Shown here one piece after another: positions 33,098 to 39,500 of a stretch of 40,760 nt of DNA; the stretch's first letter is position 1, and every line of letters begins with the position of its first letter. The stretch comes from a virus. The notes below the pieces were generated by a model. That model was not told the origin of the DNA. It ran no database searches and saw nothing but the letters and a program-made list of their open reading frames with translations. The DNA lies in IMG/VR virus record IMGVR_UViG_3300045051_001512, positions 1-40,760 of that record; one strand, given 5' to 3'. The position numbers and the translations under genes were made by a program.

Positions 33098-33745
33098 GGG
33101 GGATCGCTCGATTGCGTAGGCATCATCGAGCGCCTTTCGGGCGGCAGCGACGGTGGGGTCTTCGCTGAGCAGCTTTTGGCGGAGGTCATCGCGGGTGGTG
33201 CGGATGGCCCGGTAGTCGTCCATTAGACGGACTTTGTCATTGGGGCTGGCGATGGCAGCTTGGTCTGATGCCTTGTCCATGTCAGCCTTCAGGCGCTGCA
33301 TCTCAGGGTGTTGGTTGATGGTGGCATTGGCGGTGGTGATGGCGCTGGTCAGCTTGCGTTGGAGTTCAGGAATCGATTCTGCGGGAGGTGTAGGTGCCGC
33401 CCTTGTGGGCTCCGGCGCTGGCGGGGGTGGGGACTGAACCGGTGTGCTTGGAGTGACCGGTGAACTCGATGGATTGGGTGTGGCGCGATCTGGCAGCAAA
33501 CTGCCTATAAGTGCCAGTACGCCTATGCCAAAGGCCGTGAGCAGAAAGAGTCCGAGCAGTATTGACAGGCAACCGGAACCTGCTGAATCGGCGGCTGCCG
33601 TTGAACTGCGACGCTTTCCGCCACGGCCGGGGCCAAAGGTGAAGCGTAGCGGGCCTAGCCCGGTGGAAAGAGATGGGCCGCGCTTGCCGATGTTGAGGCG
33701 AGTGCCCTTGGCGACGCGGAAGCTTTTGCGAAAACTGAACCCCAT
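33092..33745 (-). CDS. DUF4236 membrane protein
   Basis: A 217-residue protein. Residues 1-45 match the DUF4236 pattern (GFSFRKSFRVAKGTRLNIGK, GPSLSTGLGPLRFTFGPG). A hydrophobic segment at 58-84 is a membrane span, then a Pro/Ser-rich linker and a C-terminal helical domain (ELQRKLTSAITTANATINQ onward) follow. DUF4236 has no known biochemical role, though it occurs with membrane and stress proteins. It is the third gene of a minus-strand operon, with an RHH-like protein first and a PH-domain protein in the middle. Confidence 0.75.
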   Translation of the reverse strand: MGFSFRKSFRVAKGTRLNIGKRGPSLSTGLGPLRFTFGPGRGGKRRSSTAAADSAGSGCLSILLGLFLLTAFGIGVLALIGSLLPDRATPNPSSSPVTPSTPVQSPPPPAPEPTRAAPTPPAESIPELQRKLTSAITTANATINQHPEMQRLKADMDKASDQAAIASPNDKVRLMDDYRAIRTTRDDLRQKLLSEDPTVAAARKALDDAYAIERSPK

Positions 33746-33776
33746 GGGTCACTTTTTGTCGGCGGCGGTGGGATGT

Positions 33777-34553
33777 TCAGCTTGCCGGGGGCTCGCGAAA
33801 GCGGTTGATTGTGTTGGTGGCAGCCGCCTTCGACTTCTTGAACAGGTCGGCGGCCGTGGTGGCGGCAGCATTCAGCTTCTCGGCGGTGGTTGGTTTGGGT
33901 GCAGGCGGGGGCGTTGGGGCAACGTACTTGCTGACATTGGTAACGATAATCTCATCGTCTAGCTGGGCTTTGATTCTGGCGGCGTCAAGGGAGTCGGCGT
34001 TGATGGTGTACTTCACGTCCATTTTGGAGGCTTTGTCCACGCCGAAGACTTCGTAGGTGCCGGGGCCCGTGGGCAGAATCTGGGAGCTGTTGGGTGCTAG
34101 GTGGGCGGAGGCGGGGCTGGTCTGCTGGGTGGTGTTTGGGCGGGCGGGGAAGGGGTTTTGGCGTTCGATCCGAAGGCGGTTGATGAGGTCTCTGACGGTG
34201 TTGGGGTTGTCGAGGCCGGTCGTGGTGATTTCGATGCCAGTGTTGGCGGAGGAGGAGATCTCGACGGTGCCACTACGCCACATGCGCTGGAAGGCGGTCT
34301 GCTCGATGTGCACGTTGCGAACATCGACGACCATCATTTCGGTGATGTCTTTGGAGAACACGCCTTTTCGATAAATGATGCGGTAGTTGGTGATGGTGAG
34401 CTTCTTGGCTTTGAGCTGGAAGTGCCAGGCGATGAGGTAGGGGATGCCAACGAGTACGAGGCAGAAAAGGAGGACGAAGAACAGCTTGACCGGGTCAGCC
34501 TTCAACATAGTGGGCGTTGACTCGTACAACACCTGTTCGCCGGGGACTGTCAT
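33777..34553 (-). CDS. Membrane protein with bacterial PH domain
   Basis: A 258-residue protein. Residues 22-45 form a single membrane helix followed by a bacterial PH (YdbS/bPH_2-like) domain at about 48-120 (KKLTITNYRIIYRKGVFSKDITEM, VVDVRNVHIEQTAFQRM, GTVEISSSAN). The rest is a Pro/Thr/Ala-rich linker, a small domain about 160-215 (TYEVFGVDKASKMDVKYTINADS) and an Ala/Lys-rich end. It lies 20 bp after the RHH-like gene and 31 bp before the DUF4236 gene, so all three share an operon. It may localise a complex to the membrane. Confidence 0.7.
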   Translation of the reverse strand: MTVPGEQVLYESTPTMLKADPVKLFFVLLFCLVLVGIPYLIAWHFQLKAKKLTITNYRIIYRKGVFSKDITEMMVVDVRNVHIEQTAFQRMWRSGTVEISSSANTGIEITTTGLDNPNTVRDLINRLRIERQNPFPARPNTTQQTSPASAHLAPNSSQILPTGPGTYEVFGVDKASKMDVKYTINADSLDAARIKAQLDDEIIVTNVSKYVAPTPPPAPKPTTAEKLNAAATTAADLFKKSKAAATNTINRFREPPAS

Positions 34554-34573
34554 GGGTGCCTCCCTGTGGTGGG

Positions 34574-34966
34574 TTACTTCTTGCCGGCTGCTTTGAGTGC
34601 GGCCGTGCGTTGGGTCTTTACGTTTGATTCAGCTTGTTTGTAGATCAGATCCATCGTGTCGAGCAAGGTCTTGGCGGCCCTGACTGCCTGGCTGTGGTCC
34701 ATGCCGGCAGCGGAGCGGTGCAGGTCGGTCGCAAGGTCGGCGCCAGCGTAGTCGCGGATGATCGACTGGATGAGCTCGCCTCGCATCGACTGATCGTTGT
34801 TCATTATTGCGAGTTGTAAACGCGCGTCGAGCGAAGCGTACCAATCGAGAATTCTTGCGAGCGCTTCAGCTTTTGGTACTCCAGTTTTCACCCGGATGGC
34901 ATCCATCACCTGCCGAGCGCGGGGAAGAACTGCAAGGGTGATGCTTTCTTTGGTTGCTTCGGCCAT
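34574..34966 (-). CDS. Ribbon-helix-helix-like DNA-binding protein, first gene of minus-strand operon
   Basis: A 130-residue protein. The N-terminus ESITLAVLPRARQVMDAIRVKTG, then PKAEALARILDWYA, matches a ribbon-helix-helix fold: one strand and two helices. The remainder is helical and charged. I start it at 34966 because a promoter stands just before it and the -35 box lies within a possible extension to 35005. RHH proteins often repress their own promoter, and here the promoter carries a CAACAT-type dyad, a good site for autorepression. Confidence 0.65.
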   Translation of the reverse strand: MAEATKESITLAVLPRARQVMDAIRVKTGVPKAEALARILDWYASLDARLQLAIMNNDQSMRGELIQSIIRDYAGADLATDLHRSAAGMDHSQAVRAAKTLLDTMDLIYKQAESNVKTQRTAALKAAGKK

Positions 34967-34974
34967 CGCTGTCA

Positions 34975-35010
34975 AAAATAGGCGATTTTCTGTTTTGTTC
35001 AACATGTTTG
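34975..35010 (-). promoter_or_regulatory. Leaderless-type promoter with dyad, minus-strand operon
   Basis: Minus-strand TTGAAC (35002-34997) and TATTTT (34980-34975) stand 16 bp apart and the ATG at 34966 comes after 8 nt. The 11-bp segment CAACATGTTTG (35000-35010), read on the plus strand, resembles the operator CAACATTGTTG at 31045 (9 of 11 identical) and covers the -35 box. Confidence 0.55.
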
Positions 35011-35066
35011 TCCATAAAGACTTAGGTATGTTTTTGGGGGCATCTAGCTTGTTTCTTCACGATAAA

Positions 35067-35098
35067 GATGTTGACAACAACATCTCGCGTGCTACAAC
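35067..35098 (+). promoter_or_regulatory. Leaderless-type promoter with perfect dyad
   Basis: TTGACA (35071-35076) and TACAAC (35093-35098) are 16 bp apart; the ATG at 35108 follows after 9 nt. GATGTTG (35067-35073), four bases and CAACATC (35078-35084) make a perfect 7-bp inverted repeat over the -35 box. The arms carry the CAACAT/ATGTTG motif of the two other operators. Confidence 0.65.
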
Positions 35099-35107
35099 TA
35101 TCGCATC

Positions 35108-35335
35108 ATGTCGAGAACCATAGCAGCAAAGCCGGCGAGGACTTCGGGCGGGCAGTTACCGAGCATTCGGGTGGCTCGCGAGGATTTTCGGGTAGTGGAT
35201 GACATCGAGCGGGACTGGGTGACAACCAAAAAAGCAGCGTTTGGCTTCCTGGTGGAGCTGTGGAAGGCGGCGACGCCGGAGCAGAGGCAGGAGGCGGTTC
35301 GTTCAGTGGCCCGGCGGCGAGTGGCCTCAGCTTAG
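35108..35335 (+). CDS. Small protein, unknown
   Basis: A 75-residue basic protein. The middle part REDFRVVDDIERDWVTTKKAAFGF and the end WKAATPEQRQEAVRSVARRR are helical; no family is recognised. There is no ribosome site in front, but a consensus promoter with operator makes a leaderless transcript likely. The place, divergent to the RHH-like operon with a shared dyad motif, suggests a regulator or an anti-repressor of the phage switch. Confidence 0.55.
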   Translation: MSRTIAAKPARTSGGQLPSIRVAREDFRVVDDIERDWVTTKKAAFGFLVELWKAATPEQRQEAVRSVARRRVASA

Positions 35336-35482
35336 CGGCGGTGGGATGAAACGCCCGGAGATTCTGGATCTTCGGGGGCTCTTTTGACGGAAAGCGCGGC
35401 TATTTCGGCGATGTGAAGCGGTCAAACGGTGTCGGCGAGATGGGCGAGATGCGACGGGCGAGATGCACGGAAGGAACGCGAG

Positions 35483-35953
35483 ATGACACAGACGATTGAA
35501 AAACCTGCACGGGTGGCAACCAAGGACAAGTCACGGGAGCCGACGGCCACGGAAGTAGAACTGCTGGCCAAGGCCGAAGCCTTCATCCTGGAGAACTTTC
35601 AGCGCGGACCGTCGATCGAAGAGATCGGCAAGGCGGTGGGGCTGAGCAAGTTCTACTTTCACCGGGTCTACAAGCGGCTGATGGGCATCACGCTGAAGCA
35701 GCGGATCGACGGGATGCGGATGGAGAAGGCGGCAAAGCTGCTGCTGGAGACCAGCATGCCACTGGGTGAGGTGGCGCAGGCGGTGGGCTTCTGCCATCAG
35801 AGTGCCTTCACGTCGCGTTTTCACCGTCTGTCGGGCAATACGCCGGCAAGGTTTCGCCGCGCGGCGCGGGAGGTAGCGAAGGCGATGGGTCCGGGGGTCG
35901 TTGCCCGGGTGACGGCGGCGGAGGCAGCGAAAGCGATACCGGCGGGGATGTAG
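35483..35953 (+). CDS. AraC-type HTH regulator (DNA-binding domain only)
   Basis: A 156-residue protein; AAGGA stands 7 nt before the ATG at 35483. Residues 30-130 contain both HTH motifs of the AraC family: SIEEIGKAVGLSKFYFHRVYKRLMG and MPLGEVAQAVGFCHQSAFTSRFHRLSG (split). The typical effector-binding domain is absent; a short acidic N-terminus and a C-terminal Ala/Val-rich helix replace it. It most likely controls phage or host promoters, and a free AraC domain is known for activators such as SoxS and MarA. Downstream follows a small acidic protein. Confidence 0.8.
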   Translation: MTQTIEKPARVATKDKSREPTATEVELLAKAEAFILENFQRGPSIEEIGKAVGLSKFYFHRVYKRLMGITLKQRIDGMRMEKAAKLLLETSMPLGEVAQAVGFCHQSAFTSRFHRLSGNTPARFRRAAREVAKAMGPGVVARVTAAEAAKAIPAGM

Positions 35954-36001
35954 GGGCAGTGGTGGGCTGGCACGAACTACACACAAGCAAGGAGTCGAAC
36001 T

Positions 36002-36262
36002 ATGGGCACGGGCATGCTGGAACTGGGTAACACCGGGTATGCGGTGGAGTGGGTGAAGGTGGTGGATTTCTTGAAGCGGGCGCCGGAGCAGCGGGGCATT
36101 GCAGCGTCGCCGGAACTGGTGGCGGTGGCGATGGACGTGGAGGAGGCCGAGGCACTGGGCAAGGTCATGAGGGACATGGGCCGGCCGCGGGTGATTGAAG
36201 AGGGGTATGACCCGGGGAGCAGCGAGCACCACGGGGACGACGAGTATCAGTCGGATGGGTGA
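36002..36262 (+). CDS. Small acidic protein, unknown
   Basis: An 86-residue protein with AAGGAG before the ATG. It is acidic with an Asp/Glu/His/Gly tail (GSSEHHGDDEYQSDG). The fold appears helical (WVKVVDFLKRA, MDVEEAEALGKVMRDMG). It follows the AraC-type regulator by 48 bp and precedes the structured non-coding stretch. No function suggested. Confidence 0.6.
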   Translation: MGTGMLELGNTGYAVEWVKVVDFLKRAPEQRGIAASPELVAVAMDVEEAEALGKVMRDMGRPRVIEEGYDPGSSEHHGDDEYQSDG

Positions 36263-36286
36263 TGTCGAACAACGTGTGATGAGTCA

Positions 36287-36633
36287 GGTCCTGTGCTGGG
36301 GCCTGAGCCCAAAGCCTGCTCACCACAGAACCGGGAAACGCCAACTGCGAGAGGTACAGCCGGTGAGGGCGTACAGGTAGCGAAGGCGACAGCACGAGCG
36401 GTCACAAGCCGCCCGGCGAGAGGCGATCAGAGAGAACCCTGATCGAAGGTAGCTGGAAACACCTCTGGGCTGCTTACCGGCGGTCTGGAGGTTTGAAGAA
36501 CATGGCCGGGGTGTACACACCGTGGTTCCCCCCTCCACGTGGTACTTGGGCTTCATGCCCGGTACCCGCCCCGGCCTTCTGAGTATCTCCCCTCCGGGTG
36601 TGCCCGGTACCCCACGATTCCGCCGGGCACACC
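36287..36633 (+). ncRNA. Candidate structured RNA (nested stem-loops)
   Basis: The 396 bp between the genes at 36262 and 36659 have no convincing ORF but many stems. They are: GGTcCTGTG/CACAGaACC (36287-36295 with 36324-36332) around GGGC/GCCC; GTACaGCC/GGCGTAC (36354-36374); GCGG/CCGC (36398-36412); CGATCAG/CTGATCG (36424-36445); GGTA/TACC (36448-36478). GGCCGGGG/CCCCGGCC (36504-36511 with 36569-36576) encloses two hairpins, CGTGG/CCACG and GGTAC..GGGC/GCCC.GTACC. Last comes a perfect 11-bp hairpin at 36597-36633 that could end the transcript. TGCCCGGTACCC is repeated at 36556 and 36601. No match to a known RNA class was recognised. Confidence 0.5.
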
Positions 36634-36658
36634 TATTTGGGGGAGTTGAGAAGGACAC

Positions 36659-36925
36659 ATGCAACAACCCGACCCAAAACTCGAGACGAAGGATGGCCGG
36701 GTGTGGGTGCGCCAGTGGCTGATGGTCGACAGCAGGCCGGTGGCTGAGCACCTCATACCAGCAGACCTGCAGCAGGTGTGGGAAGAGATTTTGGCCAAGG
36801 CAGGGGCTGTGACGCGGTACCAGAGCAGCCTGACGGCCACGCTGAAGCTGCCGGGAGACCAGTTGTTTACAGGGGAACTGCCGGCGGAGTTGCCGACCGG
36901 GGACGGAAAGGCAGGAGGCCAGTGA
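36659..36925 (+). CDS. Small unknown protein upstream of ASCH gene
   Basis: An 88-residue protein with a weak ribosome site (GGGGGAG about 16 nt upstream). It has helix and strand pattern (GRVWVRQWLMVDSRPVAEHLI, LQQVWEEILAKAGAVTRY) and an acidic end. Its stop overlaps the ASCH start by one base (TGATG), so the two are coupled. Function unknown. Confidence 0.55.
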   Translation: MQQPDPKLETKDGRVWVRQWLMVDSRPVAEHLIPADLQQVWEEILAKAGAVTRYQSSLTATLKLPGDQLFTGELPAELPTGDGKAGGQ

Positions 36926-37497
36926 TGACCAAGACACGAAAAGTCGCGACGCGGAGGGGCCTGCGGGGCGATCTGCGGGCGATCACGATCAGGCAGCCGT
37001 ATGCGGAGCTGATTGCCCGCGGGGAGAAGCTGTGCGAGAACCGCACCTGGCCGACGAACTACCGCGGGCGCCTGCTGATCCACAGCGGGACCAGCCGGAT
37101 GTTTGACGGGTTCAGCGTCGAGGTGATGGCACCGCGATTCGGGCTGCAGGTGAAGGACCTGGACTTCGGCGCGGTGGTGGCCGTGGCAGATCTGGCGGCC
37201 TGCATCCCGCTGGAGGTGATCAAGGCGGGCAGGCTGCCGGCGGACATGAAGTGGATCGAGCAGCACGAACACTGCCACGGGCCGTACTGCTGGATTCTCA
37301 AGAACGTGCGACGGATGCCGGTGACGGTGCTGGTGAAGGGCCAGCAGGGCATCTGGAGCCTGACGGGCAACGAGAAGAAGCGGGTGGAGCAGCTGCTGCT
37401 GGCACTGCGGGACGGTCGGCCGACGCTGCGGGAACCGATCAGCGGGGAGACAGGCCGGGACGAGACGGCAGGACTCCAGCCGGCGGGGGTCGGATGA
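36925..37497 (+). CDS. ASCH-domain protein
   Basis: A 190-residue protein; GGAGG in front of the ATG. Residues 18-60 show the start of an ASCH domain: LRAITIRQPYAELIARGEK, ENRTWPTNYRGRLLIHSG. ASCH domains bind RNA or act as small nucleic-acid enzymes, and phages often carry them near replication and modification genes. A Cys/His-rich loop (HEHCHGPYCW) in the middle is also typical. The C-terminal tail is a charged extension. It shares the 16-bp ribosome-site block GGAGGCCAGTGATGAC with the following gene. Confidence 0.8.
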   Translation: MTKTRKVATRRGLRGDLRAITIRQPYAELIARGEKLCENRTWPTNYRGRLLIHSGTSRMFDGFSVEVMAPRFGLQVKDLDFGAVVAVADLAACIPLEVIKAGRLPADMKWIEQHEHCHGPYCWILKNVRRMPVTVLVKGQQGIWSLTGNEKKRVEQLLLALRDGRPTLREPISGETGRDETAGLQPAGVG

Positions 37498-37526
37498 GAG
37501 TGATCTCGTACCACCGGAGGCCAGTG

Positions 37527-37712
37527 ATGACGACCGCGGCGGTTGAGCGGATGGATCTGAGAGAGCTGGAGGCGTGGGTGCTGTCAGGGGCGGCGATGCC
37601 GGCGGCCGTGTGGCTGCGGGTGAGGCGTGAGCGGGTGATCGAGCGGATGACACACCATGAGCTGCTGGGCAGGCCGAGCCTGGCGGACTTCAAACCAATC
37701 GGCGGAAGGTAG
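37527..37712 (+). CDS. Small basic helical protein
   Basis: A 61-residue protein. The ATG at 37527 has GGAGG 6 nt upstream; an earlier ATG at 37494 overlaps the ASCH stop (ATGA) and would add 11 residues. The sequence has two helices (LRELEAWVLSG, PAAVWLRVRRERVIERM) and may bind nucleic acid. It leads to the RdgC gene after 6 bp. Function unknown. Confidence 0.5.
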   Translation: MTTAAVERMDLRELEAWVLSGAAMPAAVWLRVRRERVIERMTHHELLGRPSLADFKPIGGR

Positions 37713-37718
37713 TCAGAC

Positions 37719-38978
37719 ATGGGATTCAGGACCGGACAGATCAGCTATCGGCGGTATCAGACTGTGGGGCAGGCGCCGGAGGAGGTTTCGGGCGACGTCG
37801 TGGAGGCATTACGGAAGGAGATTCACACGCCGGGGCCGGTGCCGAAGTTGCTTGGCATGCAGTACGGGTGGTGTGGCGGCCGGGACCAGCTCGACGGGGA
37901 GATTGACTTGGGCGAGCACGTCTTTGACAACTCCGTGCTGTTCGGGCTGTTGGAGGAGTTGAACGAACCGCCGGGCAAGCTGGTAAAGGCGTTGTACCGG
38001 AAGGCACTGGTGGAGGCGGGCAAGACTCGCCAGTTATCGAAGAGTGATCGGAAGGAGGCGAAGGCGAATGCGAAGGCCGAGGCTGATGATGAGGCCAGGA
38101 AGGGCCGGCATTGCAAGGTGAGCGTGACGCCGGTGCTGTGGGACCTGGACGCAAGGGCGATCTACACGCCGGCTGGGGGGAAGCGGGCAGATCGGTTGAT
38201 GGAGCTCTTTGAGCGGTCTTTCAACCTCAAACTCTGGTGCATGACTGCAGGGGTGATCGCCGAGCGGGAGGGGGTGGCATTGAACGTGCCGCCGGAGCAG
38301 TTTGTAAACAACCCGGGCGGGCTGTTCATGGGGTACGGGTTTTTGGTGCGGGGTGGGCCGCACAACCACGCGCTGGACTTTCTGGGGTGCGAGTTCCTGC
38401 TGTGGTTGATGTGGATGCAGGCCAGTGCGAGCTCCAGCACACGCGGGGTGCACGGGTTGTGGGTAGATCCGACTGCGGCGATGACGCTGGATGACCCGTA
38501 TCAGGTGCTGGGCCGGACGACGCTGGGTACCGCCGAGGATCTGCGACCAGGCGAGCCGGCATCGGCACTGGCGGCCGGCAAGATGCCGGTGAGTGTGACG
38601 GTGAGCGTGCCAGAGCTGAGGCTCAAGGGGCCGATGACCCTGCACGCCAAGGATCTGGCGGTCAGTGGGTTGGACATCGAGGTGCCGGATGTTTTGCACG
38701 ACCCTCGGCAGATTATTGAGTACCGCCTGGAGACTCAGAGGAATGTGGATCATGTGATCCTAAATGCATTTAGCCGGTTTCTGCTTGATCGAAAGCGTGA
38801 GGAGAGGTGGAGGAAGGTGGCGGTGGCGATGCGGCAGTTCATCAGCGGCGGGCTCTTGGAGTCGGTGGAGGAGGATGAGGTGCCGGAGAAGGCGGAGAAG
38901 CAGGCGAAGTCGTCTGGGGAAGGAAAGAAGGCGGCAGGGAAGCCCGGGAAGGCAAAGCTCGCCAAGGCAGGTAGGTGA
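37719..38978 (+). CDS. rdgC: RdgC-like recombination-associated protein
   Basis: A 419-residue protein. It begins GFRTGQISYRRYQTVG and continues with GMQYGWCGGRDQLDG, FDNSVLFGLLEELNEPPGKL, VTPVLWDLDARAIYTPAG and RLMELFERSFNL, the pattern of RdgC. RdgC is a ring-shaped, non-specific DNA-binding protein that limits RecA loading and acts in replication and phage recombination. The C-terminal 40 residues are a Lys/Ala/Gly-rich tail, probably DNA-binding. The gene sits just before excisionase and integrase, far from Bet. Confidence 0.82.
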   Translation: MGFRTGQISYRRYQTVGQAPEEVSGDVVEALRKEIHTPGPVPKLLGMQYGWCGGRDQLDGEIDLGEHVFDNSVLFGLLEELNEPPGKLVKALYRKALVEAGKTRQLSKSDRKEAKANAKAEADDEARKGRHCKVSVTPVLWDLDARAIYTPAGGKRADRLMELFERSFNLKLWCMTAGVIAEREGVALNVPPEQFVNNPGGLFMGYGFLVRGGPHNHALDFLGCEFLLWLMWMQASASSSTRGVHGLWVDPTAAMTLDDPYQVLGRTTLGTAEDLRPGEPASALAAGKMPVSVTVSVPELRLKGPMTLHAKDLAVSGLDIEVPDVLHDPRQIIEYRLETQRNVDHVILNAFSRFLLDRKREERWRKVAVAMRQFISGGLLESVEEDEVPEKAEKQAKSSGEGKKAAGKPGKAKLAKAGR

Positions 38979-39271
38979 CGAAACTCTGTGATTTCCGCCC
39001 GTCAGCAATGACGCAGGAGCACGACCCGGAGCCCAGCGGAACGGCACCCGGGGCGAATCCGGGACCGAAGACAGGGACAACCACGGTCCAGCACCCGGAA
39101 GTGGTGACAGCTCGGAGAGACGGGCAGATCGGTGAGGCCGCAGGCGAAGGCATGGCAGCCATCCGCAGTGCGACAGGGATCGGACCCCACCTCACCATTG
39201 GAAGCGAAGGGCCCGGCGGTGTTGGCGGCGTGTGCCGCCGCCGCCGGGTCGGCTTGAGACGGAGCTCAGCG

Positions 39272-39499
39272 ATGGCGATAGCAAGTTTGACGACGCGGCC
39301 GGCGGCATCGGAGCAGCCGACGAGCGAGCTGATTCAGATCGATCAGGTCTTGAAGCTATGTCAGATCAGCCGGTCGCAGCTGTACCGGGTGATGGGTGAC
39401 AGGCGGGCGGGATTCCCGAAGCCGGTCAGCTGGCTAGGGGGCCGCAATCGGAAGTGGCGCCGCCGAGAGGTCATGCAGTGGATCGCAACAACGAAGTGA
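39272..39499 (+). CDS. AlpA-type HTH excisionase/regulator
   Basis: A 75-residue protein with GGAG 7 nt before the ATG. The pattern LIQIDQVLKLCQISRSQLYRVMG, FPKPVSWLGGRNRKWRRREVMQWI (split) is AlpA/MerR-like: winged HTH with the FPKPV hairpin. AlpA-type proteins act as excisionases or regulators of the adjacent integrase, which starts 1 bp after the stop. The frame is open back to 38975, but the upstream part is Gly/Pro/Arg-rich and lacks a ribosome site, so I count the 293 bp before the gene as leader. Confidence 0.8.
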   Translation: MAIASLTTRPAASEQPTSELIQIDQVLKLCQISRSQLYRVMGDRRAGFPKPVSWLGGRNRKWRRREVMQWIATTK

Positions 39500-39500
39500 C

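Noticed and set aside
36277-36342. Hammerhead ribozyme: GTGATGA, a stem, then GAAAC
   Set aside because: The core needs CTGANGA; here the first base is G, and the other stems do not close around a cleavage site, so a catalytic hammerhead is unlikely.
36195-36380. Possible 61-codon ORF running into the structured region
   Set aside because: No ribosome site, composition unlike the neighbours, and most of it overlaps the 36002-36262 gene in another frame.
38979-39271. N-terminal extension of the AlpA-type protein (frame open from 38975)
   Set aside because: Low-complexity Gly/Pro/Arg translation and no ribosome site; the ATG at 39272 has one and gives the usual AlpA length.
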